Below, in pieces: positions 35,840 to 47,425 of a DNA stretch of 64,000 nt (position 1 is the stretch's first letter; every line of letters starts with the position of its first letter). A program made the translations under genes and the position numbers. The notes below the pieces were generated by a model. The model saw only the letters and a program-made list of their open reading frames with translations, was not told the origin of the DNA and did no database searches. The stretch covers positions 816,001 to 880,000 of the forward strand of contig BSBK01007741.1 of assembly GCA_027943335.1 (NCBI GenBank). The letters run 5' to 3'. This DNA is from Chamaecyparis obtusa. Lineage: Eukaryota > Streptophyta > Pinopsida > Cupressales > Cupressaceae.

Positions 35840-37118
35840 TTGGTCACTCATGAGTCTTCTCATTATGGTGCTATCTATTCATATCTTCATGATGGCATCA
35901 TTCCTAAATCCTTTAATCACTCTGAAAGAAGAAACCTTATCTGTAATGCCTCTCACCATACCCTTATCTCTGGTGATCTGTATAGGAGGGGTTTAGATGG
36001 GACACTTCTTAGGTGCTTGGAAAAGGATGAGTCCGAACAAGCATTAGTTGACATCCACTAGGGAATTTGTGGAGGACATTCCAATGGTCTTGCCATGGCT
36101 CGAAGGTTGCTTAGGGCAGGGTACTATTGGCCCACAATGCAGATAGATGCTATATCTTTTGCCAAATCATGTGAAAAGTGTTAGAAACATGGAAACCCGA
36201 TTCATGCTCTAGGTAGGGTGCTTATTCCTTCTATTTCTCATTGGCCATTTCAATGCTGGGCCTTTGGCCTTGTTGGGTAGATTCATCCCAACTCATCAGG
36301 TGGACATAAATTCATTATTACTGCTACTGACTACTTTACCAAATGGGTAGAAGCCATTCCACTGTCTATTGCTTTAGGAAAGATAATCTCTTTTTTCATC
36401 TTGAATCACATCATCTGTCAGTTTGGGATACCTTCTGAGATAATCATTGACAATGGAGGTCAGTTCAAAAACAAGGACCTTACACACCTTTGCAAGAAAT
36501 TCAAGATAAAACAACATTGGTCCTCCATTTACTTCCCACAAGGAAATGGACAAGCAAAGGCCTCTAATAAAACCATTCTTAAGATTCTCCATAGAACAGT
36601 TCACAAGAATGGTCAAGACTGGCACTTATAGAACAATCCAGCCTTATGGACCTATAGAATGAGTATTCGTACTCCCACAAGGGCTACTCCTTTTTCCCTC
36701 ACTTATGGTGCCAACATAGTATTACCTTTAGAAGTTGAGATTCCCTCACTTAGAGTCTCTCTCAAAGGTTTGATTACAGATGATGATTTTCATGCCATGA
36801 GATTGCAAGAATTGGAACTTCTTGATGAGAAATGTAGAACATCTTTTGATCACATGAGAGTCTACCAACAGTGTATGTCCAAAGCATTCAACAAGAAGGT
36901 TCTCCCTAGAGAATTTTAAGTAGGAGATCTTGTCCTACGTGAGAATCCTAAGAACCAACAACATCGAGAACAAAAGGGAAAATTTGAACCTAATTGGCTT
37001 GGACCATACATTATTATTCCTACTTTTGGGATAGGTGCTTACTTGCTATCTGATGAACAGGGGGAATAGCTCCCTAATCCTATTAATGTTTTTCACCTCA
37101 AGAATTTATATCCATGAT
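35840..37118 (+). pseudogene. C integrase (broken by stops)
   Basis: Zinc-binding part: GGHSNGLAMARRLL then CEKC-like text with a stop. Core: ATDYFTKWVEAIPL, IIIDNGGQFKNKDL with the second Asp, and QGNGQAKASNKTIL, where Lys replaces the catalytic Glu (usual QAEA). C-terminal part: PFSLTYGANIVLPLEVEI, VGDLVLR and GKFEPNWLGPYIII. One frame throughout, with about five stops. Inactive because of the Glu to Lys change and the stops. Confidence 0.86.
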
Positions 37119-38759
37119 GCCTATTCAGTCTGGGGGCATCCTTTGTACATATTTATGGATCCTGAAAAAAATTCCAAAAAAATTCATATATGATGCTGAA
37201 AAAATTCTAAAAAGCATAAAAAGTCCTGAAAAAATACCAAAAAAAAAAAAATGCAAAAAATTCAAAAAAATAGAAAAAGTGCCTTGGTGAAAACCTGGAA
37301 ATAGGCGCCTTGGTAGCAAAAATACAAAAAAATTGAAAAAAAAATAAAAAAATCTCTAAGTGGTGAAAACTTGGAAATAGGCGCTACTTGAGCCCTTTGC
37401 ACCCTTGTCTTTTAGCATGCATCCTTGACACTTAGTTGTTCTCCATCATGCCTTGACCTTATTTGACTTGGTTTGGAATTGGTCTTTATTTTTGTCTAGG
37501 GGGCATACCTACTAGCATAGGTCCTTTAGGTGCATTTGTCTCTTGGGGCATTTCACAAACAGGTGTTTTTCAGCACCACCCCAAACAATGCTTTTCAACA
37601 CTACCCTAGCGTCGAGTGTTTCTCAACACTTATCAGATGTCTTACCCACCAGTCTAAGTATGATGCAATATCGCTCATTAGCAAATTTGATGCTCAAAGT
37701 TTGACTCTATGACCAACACACACGCACTTAAACAATCAACTCAATTGAGATATGTTGACTTTATTTTTCTTTGTGTGCTATCTATGAGGATTTCTTTGAT
37801 GAGTGGTCTCTCCCTGAGAAGTTTTTGATGATGCATAGCTAGAAGACTGAGGGTATGAGAACATGTTTTATTTCTTTATCTACTTGTGGGTATATTTCAT
37901 TCATCCTAACTGTCATGAGCATTTATGCTGGTCTTACTTGACACTAGGGATTGACAAGGTATTATCCTTGACTATTTTGTGAGTGTATGCTTATAGCCAT
38001 CTTGACCTTCTTATGTCCTGATGCAAGCATAATCTTGCTATATCAAACTTAGGTAATCTCACTGCACTAGTCATCTTGACCTACATGTCTTTGGTGCCTA
38101 GGTGGGATTCCCTCATTTCTATCTGATATAGATCATATTCATATACCCATAGTCATACTAGTGTGTATTGTATGGTCTTATGATGCTACCAATAATGCTC
38201 GATGATGATAATTAGATGACTATAAGCATTGTGACCTTGCAAGTCAACCACTTTTCATAGTAGCTTGCATTTTTATGGTCATGTTAGATTAGTTTTGCAT
38301 CTTGCATATGGAGAGAGCTCTCCTTTCCATCTTACGTGGACCTCTTGGTCAACTGTGCTCATTTTCCCTCTTCTTGATCATGTCTTTCACTCCTTATCTT
38401 TCATCACAACTTGTTCTTGTCATCACAAGGGGTTAATCATATCATCATATCTATATCTCAAAAATGTCATTTTCAAAAACATGAGTCTATATCATACAAA
38501 TGAGAATCAATCATACATCTATGAGAGAGAATATACATGAGCATTTATAACACACATTTTGAGCAAAATGACAAGACAATACATAAATTGATACATCCAT
38601 CACAAGTGAGACGTAAACACAAGATATATCAAACATCTAGTAATCTCATATATATAACAATGTCATCATATAATATACAATATGAGATCCCAAAATTTGG
38701 ATCACAAAGTCTCAGGATATGTCCAAAACATCGAAACCTAAGCCTAAACCTAGGACTCG
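37119..38759 (+). other. Gene-free 3' region of C after integrase
   Basis: An A-rich part (37150-37350) with 'aaaaaattcc' words and two copies of a phrase 'ggtgaaaac(c/t)tggaaataggcgc' (37285 and 37358). The rest has no domain-bearing ORF. It separates integrase from the antisense PMD pseudogene. Confidence 0.6.
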
Positions 38760-41096
38760 CTCTCCCCATCATGTGGACCTGGTGGTGAGGGAGGTGGTGC
38801 CACATCTGGTACCATGTCTAATCTGCCTACCCTCTGAGAGTAAGATGGTGCTCTCTAATCCTCTGGCATAGCTTGTAGGTAGAGTCCATGATAATAGGTA
38901 CCTCATGCTATCTCTCCCTAGATCTTTGTTGCGTCTGCCTATGTCACCCTCTCCCAGCATGCTATCTCTGCCCTGAGATCTGTAATCTATTGATCTCTCT
39001 CTACCCTCAAATCAGCTAGCTACTGATCTCTCATAGCTATGGTGATCCTCAGCTACTGCATCTCTACTTCTAGAGCCTATATCTTGGCTCTCAAGTCCTC
39101 CCCTCCCATAGGCTGATCCTATTATACCTCTGCCTATTGGTGAGCTAGTCTCACCTCATTCTCAAAGGTCACCGATCTTTGTCCCCATGGCCAATTCCAA
39201 CCACCTAATCTAGAACCCTCACCTCTCTCCATCCCTCTCCCTCCATCTCCTCTATCTCCCCCATCATCCCCATCCCCACCCTAAACTCTTATCGGGGCAT
39301 CAGGTACTGTGAAATGAGGGAATGGTGCCCTCCACTACTCAGCCCTATATGTTGCATCAGATCCTACATCATCCATATCAGGAAGGTACTCCCAAGGCTC
39401 CCTCCTAATGCCATCTATCTTCATAATGGCCAACTAATAGTCTAAAATGGGTAGCCATCCATGTCCCTCCTCATCTCTAGCCCTCACATAAGTGGTGGTC
39501 TCTACTGAGACCTGTTGATGTTGCCCAAATTGTCACCTTACCTGAGCGATGTAGAATCTCTTGACTATCTCTGCATGTCATCCTACTAATGGCCAACTAC
39601 ATAGCATGTAGCTCAGCTCATCCTCTGCATCACCCCAAGACTCAACCTCCCTGTATGGCCTCGATATGAAGGAGGTCATCTCATCCAAGATTTTCCTATA
39701 GTATGTCACATCCCCAGTATGGGCATGTGATATAAATCCTATGTACCTATATATGAATGGATATCTCTACTCTCTCGGCTGAACCCTGGGGTGCACCACA
39801 ACGATGTGCTCCCAAGCCCACACCTATGCCAGGATGGCACCACAAGCCCATGTCTGACCGTCCTTGTAGATGATCTCATATAACTCATGATACATCTCTA
39901 CAAGTATGGCAGGTCCCCATGCCATGCGTCGAGTTCTACCTACCAAATCCACTAGTAACCTACCCTAGCTGAGTGGAAATCCCTTCTGACTATGATCAAT
40001 CATCAAGACCTATGAGATGATGGATGCAATAATACAAGGGACTGGAAATTCTCTGCCAAAATCATCGATCAATCTATCCCAACTCACATGATGATCCAGG
40101 ATGGTGACATCCTAGAACATAGCCTGTATCACCTATCATCCCTCAGTGGCATCCTAATCATAGTACATCTATGCTAGCAAAAAATCATGTTAGTTTTTCA
40201 TCATATGGAAACATTATATTTAAACAATTATATCTTAAAGCATGATTTTACTCACTGGCTCTCCATGACATGGTACTCAGAGAATCTGATAGACGTCCTC
40301 TAGTGTGATGGACACCTCTCCTATGGGTAGGTGGAAGGTGTTGTGCTCACTATGCCATCTCTCAGCAAGAGTAGTCAACAACCCGTGATCAGCCCTGATA
40401 TATGGGAACCGCAATAAGTATCATAATCCTATCACTTGGATATCAGCCTCACCCAGATCATCTAGATCTCAGACGCATCTCAATCCCACCACCTTTGGTG
40501 CTCTGATGAGTACACCAAAAAATTCTCTTGCAAACCATTAAACCAAGCTAGATGTTAGTACATATCATGATGAATGTCTAAAATTAGTACAAGACATATA
40601 CAATGTAAACTTGCCTAGACCCATGTCATTTTTTATCAAAAATACTTAAAAATATCAAATTTTTAACTTGGGCGATACTGCTTTTGGGACAAGTGTCGTG
40701 TGAAACTTCTTCCTATAGTAGTGCGATATACCTTTGATTATGTGATACTTCACTAGGTATTGCACGATAGTTCACCAGTCATTGTGCGATACTGGTGTCT
40801 ACGCGCGTGTGATACACTTGCGACCCATGAAGTATCACATGATGTTTCTCTCTAAAGGGAGCGATACTTCTAAAGTATCATGTGATATATCACCTAGTTC
40901 TTGGAAATTGAGATTTTTAAATTTGAAAATTCTTGAAAAAAATGTGCTAAATATCTTAAATGCTCATTAATGACTCAAAAAAAGTGAAGTTTTTTTTCTG
41001 AAAACTCACCGGGGTAGCATAGTGTGGAGGCCAGTTGTGCAACCGACTGCTCTCAAAGTGATGCCTATGGATGGGAATCACTACTTGCTAGGCCAT
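38760..41096 (-). pseudogene. Antisense plant-mobile-domain (PMD, aminotransferase-like) pseudogene in C
   Basis: The minus strand reads AERWHSEHNTFHLPIGEV then SITLEDVYQIL (40260-40350), the signature of the plant mobile domain. Upstream lies DDLGEADIQVIG; downstream are VGRTRRMAWGPAILVEMY and AILA-VWAWEHI (about 39770-39930). An ATG at 41096, a donor CCG|GTGAGT at 41010/41009 and a second intron (40255-40174, GTGAGT...TTTGCTAG) suggest exons. At least three in-frame stops are TGA where CGA is expected. PMD proteins are nuclear silencing-related proteins (MAIL1/MAIN) or transposon-borne. It lies between pol and the 3' LTR, opposite to pol. The far end is approximate. Confidence 0.8.
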
Positions 41097-41995
41097 TTTC
41101 TCTCTCTAAGCTCTCAAAATTCTCAAATAGCTAAATGACAAATGATTTTGAAAATGACACTTTTACCCCATATATAGCATTTTGACTTTTTGACCTAATT
41201 TTCAAAACACCTCAGAATTGCACAAAAATTGCACCCCTAGCTAATTTTGACATCCTAGATCCATTTTCAGACTTGAAATCAAAATCTGAGTTAATCTTGA
41301 TAGTCAAGATTGCATTTCAAAATTTTCACCCTCATCTATGTAGTTGGCTGACCATTTGAGGCCTGATCCTTCGATCTTTGTTGGGGCATCTTTATTTCTT
41401 CACCCCCATCTCTTTCAAAATCCTAGTCTATCATTCATTATCACTCACTTAATTTCTCTAAGGTTGACTTAATTTTTATCCTATATCTTTCCCAGTCAAA
41501 CCTAGTCAACCTGGGGCATGTCTTCACTGCTTGATGGTTATCCTATTGTCCTATTCTTCGACTATGATTTCTAGTGCTTTGATCAAGTTTATCAATTTTT
41601 TGTTCTCCTCTACCTAATTTCTATTTCAATTCCAAGGGGGTAGTACCTATTAGCTTTAATCTTTGATTTAGCTTTACCATTCAGCTCAGCTTGAGATTTT
41701 TATTTGGAGACTTGATTATCACCTAGCAGCGACGGTGGTGATTTTATCTTTTGATTTTTATCTCCTATTTTTTAGACTTTATTATTCCATAGTAGTGATG
41801 GTGATAGTTTTTTCTAAGGCTTGATTTTCACCTAGCAATGATGGTGTTGGTCTTGTCTTTCATCTTTTTGCTTATTTTTGTCATGGTGTGTTCCCAAAAT
41901 GAACACAAATCTGAGTTGTTTTGTGATCCCAAATCGATCTCACATTTCAATTCTTCTTTGACAACATGTGTTCCCAAAATGATCACACATTAGTC
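41097..41995 (+). other. Gene-free 3' region of C before the purine tract
   Basis: Three diverged copies of 'cctagcagcgacggtggtgatttt' lie at about 41720-41850 and two of 'tgtgttcccaaaatga(a/t)cacaca' at 41885-41985. No ORF with a domain. It could include the promoter of the antisense PMD gene, though I see no clear box. Confidence 0.5.
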
Positions 41996-42008
41996 AAAGA
42001 GGGGCAAA
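41996..42008 (+). promoter_or_regulatory. Polypurine tract of C
   Basis: AAAGAGGGGCAAA abuts the 3' LTR start at 42009, as expected for the plus-strand primer of reverse transcription; one C interrupts it. Confidence 0.75.
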
Positions 42009-42980
42009 TTTATGCACCCTAAAATGGTCACCTAGACTTTGGGCCCCATTCTTGCAATCTATCAAATCCCTAAATCAATATTTTTAAAAATCAGCATTTT
42101 ATCAATAATATCAATTTCCTTGATCAAATCCTATTTTATCATTTTTGATTATTTTCCTTGGGCTAACCATTTTATCCTAAGTCTTTATTTAATTAAAAGT
42201 AATATTTCCTCCCCTTTTAATAAATAAAAAGCCCCCACTTTTTCCTCTTATCCTAAGTTGCACAAATAAAGCATTTCCTATTTTATAAAAAGGGAAAAAG
42301 CACTTTTTGTCTCATATGGACACAAAAGTCAACTCTTATTTTCTCATTGGAAGATATTTGTGCACATGGATTGCTCCTCTTTTATGCTCCACCATTGATT
42401 AAGTCTTTTGCCTCTTAATCTCCATGGTCCATTCCTTTTCATTTCCTATAAAAGAATATCTCTCTTCCTCATTTGCATAATCATTCACTTTTATGCTAAC
42501 TTTATGTTGCTGATTTTCTAGGTCATTTAGAGCTCTTTGAAGACATTGTTGTTGCATCTCATTTACCTTTCTTTCATAGTTGCATAATCATGGCATTCTT
42601 AGTTTAGATTTCCTTCATGCTATAGATTAATCTCACATAGTCTAAATAGGGAGGATTTGTAACACTTGTTCTTTCCTTTCATAGTTTAGTTGCATTGTAC
42701 TTTCATTTTCATAGATTAGTTTGCATCTTCATTCTTAGCTTACTTGCATTGCATTTCATTTGATTATTGGAGATATTGGCATTCTTTCCCCTATCTTCAT
42801 TTGAATCTCTCATTGTGTGGTTGACTAGCAAGGTCATTAGCTTAATAGCTCTAATTGAGATCAATTTTACAATCTTGCAACTCCATACATACAAAGCTCT
42901 AGGTCACTATTGAAGGTTTCCCTTTCATGGATTTCCTTTGATGTAATGACTTAGAGAAGTGCACTATTTTTGTGTGTATA
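42009..42980 (+). repeat. 3' LTR of C
   Basis: 972 bp, starts TTTATGCACCC (TG changed to TT) and ends TGTGTGTATA; partner of 23754-24750. TATA box at 42447-42453. Confidence 0.95.
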
Positions 42981-42985
42981 ATGCT
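42981..42985. repeat. Right target-site duplication of C (ATGCT)
   Basis: Copy of 23749-23753. Confidence 0.92.
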
Positions 42986-45846
42986 TGAATTAGACCTTCT
43001 TCTCCCAACCTTTTCTTCAAGTTTGCAATTAATTTGTCCTTCTCAAACACTCCCTATTTTAAATCCCCATAAGATTTTAGCATAGTTTCAAATCTTGTGG
43101 TGAGCTCTTCTTTTTCCTTAGCTTCCTTCTCTACTACCTTTTCTACAAGCTAGGTTGTGGCTACCACCATACCCAATGCTTCAATCATAGAAGTGTCAAT
43201 AACCCTTTTAACTATAAGGCCACCAATGAGAGCATCCCTAGTCATCTATTTTCCTTTGTTCTTTTCATGCTTTTTTAAAGACCACATGACCAAGGCTTGA
43301 TGATCATTACTGAAAGTAATTTCCTTAATGGCATGTTCTATTTCTTCCTTGGTCTTTTGCATAGGTGTGGTTTGTTTCCTAAGTGCATCAAGGACTACTA
43401 CATCAACTATATCCCATTCTAGGAGGATAAGTACTCTTGCATTTCTCACTAGCTCTCTCCCCTATTCTGGAGTAGTTTATTCAAACTTTTCTATCATTTC
43501 CTTCCTCACTTGAGTTTCTATGATTTTGAGATCCTTGTCTGGATTCTCCTTATGCCTTTTTTCATAGGTTTCTTGAAATAGATTCATGTTCAACTTCCAT
43601 AGAAATTGCATAAAAGTCCTAGCCTTCACAAAGGCATCATCGGCTAAAAACTCATCACATGCTTGCTTGACTATAGGGTCTAGCTCTATTCCTACCATCT
43701 ATCCTATTCTTAAGCCTAGTTCAGGCTCTTTTGGTTTCTCTGGCACTCCTTCATTAATCTCTTCATAAGTCATAAAAATTTGACCTTGAGATCCCATTTG
43801 TTGTCCTTGCTCTGTGATCTCTTGATCATCCTTGATATTCAAAGCTGATTGGGAAGGAGAGTACTCTTCTTCTGCATCCTAAGGCCTCTCTTCTAACTTT
43901 TTTTCCTTGGTGGGAGGTGAGAAATCAAGAATGTTCTTAGTTGGTTGATCCTGAGGTGTGTCCATAATCTTCACAACCTCCTTGTGTTACTTCACCTGTG
44001 GTGATGTAGAAGGGATATCCTCCTTTTTCTTTATTTATTTTCTCATGTCAGATTCTGGGATTATCACATTGTAACCAGTCTTTTTCTGAGCCATATATTT
44101 TCTAAGAGGCAACAACTTTGCAAATGTAGTTTTTCTCAATATTAATTGAGCTTTATCTAGATTTTCATTTATGGTTTCATAGATTTCCTTAAAATTTTAC
44201 ATGAGTGTATCTATCATTTTTCCCATAGGATTGATACTTTTTAGGGGATCATATCCTGGATCAAACTCTCAGACAAAGTCTAATGTCTTTTTATATACCA
44301 ACCACTTTTCTTTCCTAATTTCTTGATCCTCCAATCTTGGGACATTCCTGATTATGTCCTCAACGAAGTTGAAAATGTGGTTTATTGCTAAGCATCTAAC
44401 CTTCTTTTTAAACATTCCATTGTAAAATCCCTCTAGGTCTATTGTCCTAGCAATTGTAGTAGTCATATGATAAGGTTCCAAGAACTTATGAATATGAATC
44501 CATCCACCCTTTGTAATTATAAATTGGTGGGCAATTGTAATATTTGGGAACAGAGTTCCTCTACCTTTTCCTGCAAGAGTGTTCTTCTCAATATCTCCTA
44601 GTTGTTTGAAGAATTTTGCAATACCAATCATAAGGGGAACATGATATGGAAATATAAATGGAGCCCCTCTAAAACCATATAATCTAATAACAGTAGAATA
44701 AGGATAGAATATGACATCCTCCCAATTATGTACTATTTTGAGGCCTTTGGCAAATTGTTCTAGCTTGGCAAGTTCATCCAAGGCATTTGGGACTCTTGGG
44801 CTCTCATGAACAAACAATAGCCTCAGTCTAGCAGCAAAAAAATTTATCAAACTATATGAAACTACTATCTTTCTTGTCCCATGTCATGCTAAGGTTCCAC
44901 AATTGGACTGGCATGTCCTCACCATCCCTTTGTTTTAACAAATCCATTTCTTCCTCAAAATAACTAGCACCTTTAAACAAGAACATGTACATCATGAAGG
45001 AGTACCAACAGAAAGGCTTATCAACTTTTCTTTTCTAGATTCCTATTAATCCATTATGAATCAATTCATAAATGAAAGGGGCATAGTAAAATGTAACTAA
45101 CAAGTGTGGATGTAAAATCTAGACCATCATGTACATCAAATGTATTGGCATTTTTTCTTCAGCATCTTCCCCAAAGATCTGACATAGTGACCAGTATGCA
45201 CCTCTTGCTCTCACATCAAAATAATCTATTTTGAAGGGCTCCTATATACTTGGCCCTATGACAATAATTTTTCCAACTGTACCACAAAAATCCTTTATAG
45301 GACCATTTTTGAGAAAATTTCTCTATGCATTATATACTTCCCTCAATTCTTCAAAATTAATTTTTTCTAGGTCATTTGAGGGTTCACTCAGCCTAAAAAC
45401 CATCCTAGTTTCCTAAGAAAAAATTGTCATCAATAGTTGTCCTCTAGCATCCCTAATCTCCTTAGTAATAGGGTTGTAATTCTTTGCAACTTGAATCATT
45501 AGGTCTGCATCTAGGAAAACGTCGGGCACCACAAGCTTTCCTAGGTCAAATTGCCATATATTACTGGTAGGAATAGGGGCATTTCACTGATTGAACCCTA
45601 TTGTGAATAATGTTAAACCAGTGATATTGGAGATGCCACATGCATTGAGCATACCAATCTTAGCATCCCTAATATAATTTCCCATATCATACAATCCATT
45701 TCTACAATTACCGTAGGTTCCTTTGCTGTTAATTATTTGACTTTTACTAAATCAATTGTTGAACTGGGTAATAACTATAGTAAATCTTCATGTAGACCCC
45801 TCTTACTATAATCAGTCTCACCAGACAATTCCTTCCTAGGTGACAT
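42986..45846 (-). pseudogene. F U3 ORF, 5' part: very long ORF of unknown function inside the LTR
   Basis: Starting at ATG 45846 (MSPRKELSGETDYSK) all open pieces (45775, 44269-44850, 43477-43698, 43246-43449) share one frame, broken by stops. With 22925-23753 it makes 1230 codons. The middle reads VIRLYGFRGAPFIFPYHV, FKQLGDIEKN, GTLFPNIT and ARTIDLEGFYNGMF, and lines up with the E U3 ORF (LRVGAFDEEPLRLP, LVLVEQK, GVLFPIEL, NFDYRGFV). An earlier segment has KPFCWYSFMMYMFLFKG, comparable to HAFHWENQMYYFIHKI in E. The ORF lies after integrase but before the LTR TATA box, so it is in U3. I recognise no family; a link to the 'putative plant transposon protein' group is only a guess. Confidence 0.65.
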
Positions 45847-47205
45847 TTTAGGGTTTGCAAACTTTATACAATTGATGCAAAAGAAACACGGGAGAACTAT
45901 AATGATTTTTAATAGGAAAAGAATGTGCAAATATTTACCAACCTTTCCCTCAAAATTCTTAAGAAATGATAATCGGTCTCTACAAATCTTCTTCCCCAAT
46001 TCTCAGCAAACTTTTATCTCCCTGTGGTTTCCAAGAAAGTGCATATCTTTGATATATTAGCAATCAAAAAACAATCATTTCAGAAATTTACTCCACATAA
46101 TTTCACCATTAATTCTTTGAGAAATCAAACTATCATCGCTCAATGGGAAAAATTGAAATTTGCACCAGCTTTGCTTCAAGTTTAAATTTGGGTCATTGAT
46201 CTTCTTTTAAAGAAAATATAATGGTTGTCGCATGATCGCAAGGCTTGAAATAAATCTATGCAAACATGCGACAACTATTGGATCAATCAGTATCAATGAC
46301 AATCCTTGAACACGTCATCTAGGACCCACTTGATATCTTGGATCTTTACTACCATTAGATGATGCATCTGACGGTCACTATTATTTCACCTTTATGACTA
46401 GACATAAAGTAAGGCATCATGGCCTTGATACCTAATTGATGGTTGTCACATGATTGCATGGCTTGAAAATATTCCATGCAAACAAGTGACAACCATTAGA
46501 TCTTCTAGTTTTTGCTGATACCTTCAGTACCTGGTCCCACTTTGCTTTGACCAATCAGGAAAATCCATGTTGAAATATTTGGTAGGCAGACACGTCAAAT
46601 ATTCTTACCAAGTGCCAATGCTACTGACATCTTCCACATCAGTAAATACCTTTGACCAATCATCAGCGGCCATGTGTGTACACCTGGCAGTGAACCCACC
46701 TTCTGAAAGCGCTTAGGAAAAAGGTAGAATCGACTATTGTCACATGATCACATATCTTGAAAAGATTCCATGTGAACAAGCGATAATCGTTAGATCTAGA
46801 TTCCAGATTCAAATCGAACTATAGTGCCAAAAATTTAGGAAGTAAGGTGGTTAGGACTTAGGAATAATTAGGAAAATCACCAGGCTTAGACTTAGGATAA
46901 ATTAAAAGGGGTCGGGCTTGGGTGATAAAAAGTGTCATTAACATGACCTCACGTGGTGCTATTTCTAAAACACATGCACCTTTAGGACTTAAGTCATTTG
47001 TAAAGAGTAATGTCAAAATAGAACCTAAAAGATCAACATAGGGTTTAATGAAGACAAAAGCATTTAGGATTTTCTTAGGCCTAGTTTTAATTAGGGCCTA
47101 CTAGATTTTTTTTGTAGCAAAATTTTCTCAACTTTAGGATCACATATATATACTTCAATTTTTTAAGGAATTGCAAGATTTTATGCTTTGAAAATTGAAG
47201 TGCCA
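45847..47205 (-). repeat. Head of the F 3' LTR (U3 before the ORF)
   Basis: In sense the LTR begins at 47205 with TGGCACTTCAATTTTC, like the E head TGTTACCTTCATTTTTC. Just before it both elements have CCCCAG..AGAGCCA. No gene inside. Repeated phrases 'ggttgtc(g/a)catgat(c/t)gca' occur at 46220, 46440 and 46735, an old internal repeat. Confidence 0.65.
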
Positions 47206-47425
47206 ATAGTGGCTCTATCTGGGGATGTATGCCTCTTACAAGCATGACAAGAGTTTAGAATCTCTAGGATAAGCAGACCATCTACTGAAACAAAACAACT
47301 AACCTATTCACACAACTTGAAATAAACACACAACTGGAAGGGTAAACTAGCTACTGTTCATGGATAATGAGAGTACCTTAAGAAAAGTACAATTTTAGGA
47401 ATTGTCCATGAACTAGCAATTCCTT

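Larger units (their letters stand above)
23754..42980 (+). mobile_element. Element C: 19.2-kb Tat-like Ty3/gypsy retrotransposon with antisense PMD gene
   Basis: Matching LTRs (23754-24750 and 42009-42980), a 5-bp target duplication, a primer site, a 3.3-kb leader, gag-pro in one frame, RT, two RNase H domains, integrase, a 4.9-kb 3' region with an antisense plant-mobile-domain pseudogene, and a purine tract. It carries solo LTR I. The LTRs are very alike apart from a 25-bp length difference, so C looks younger than B and E. It sits in the U3 ORF of F. Confidence 0.95.

Noticed and set aside
38265..38788. Two plus-strand ORFs in the C 3' region
   Set aside because: No domain, biased composition, next to the antisense PMD pseudogene.
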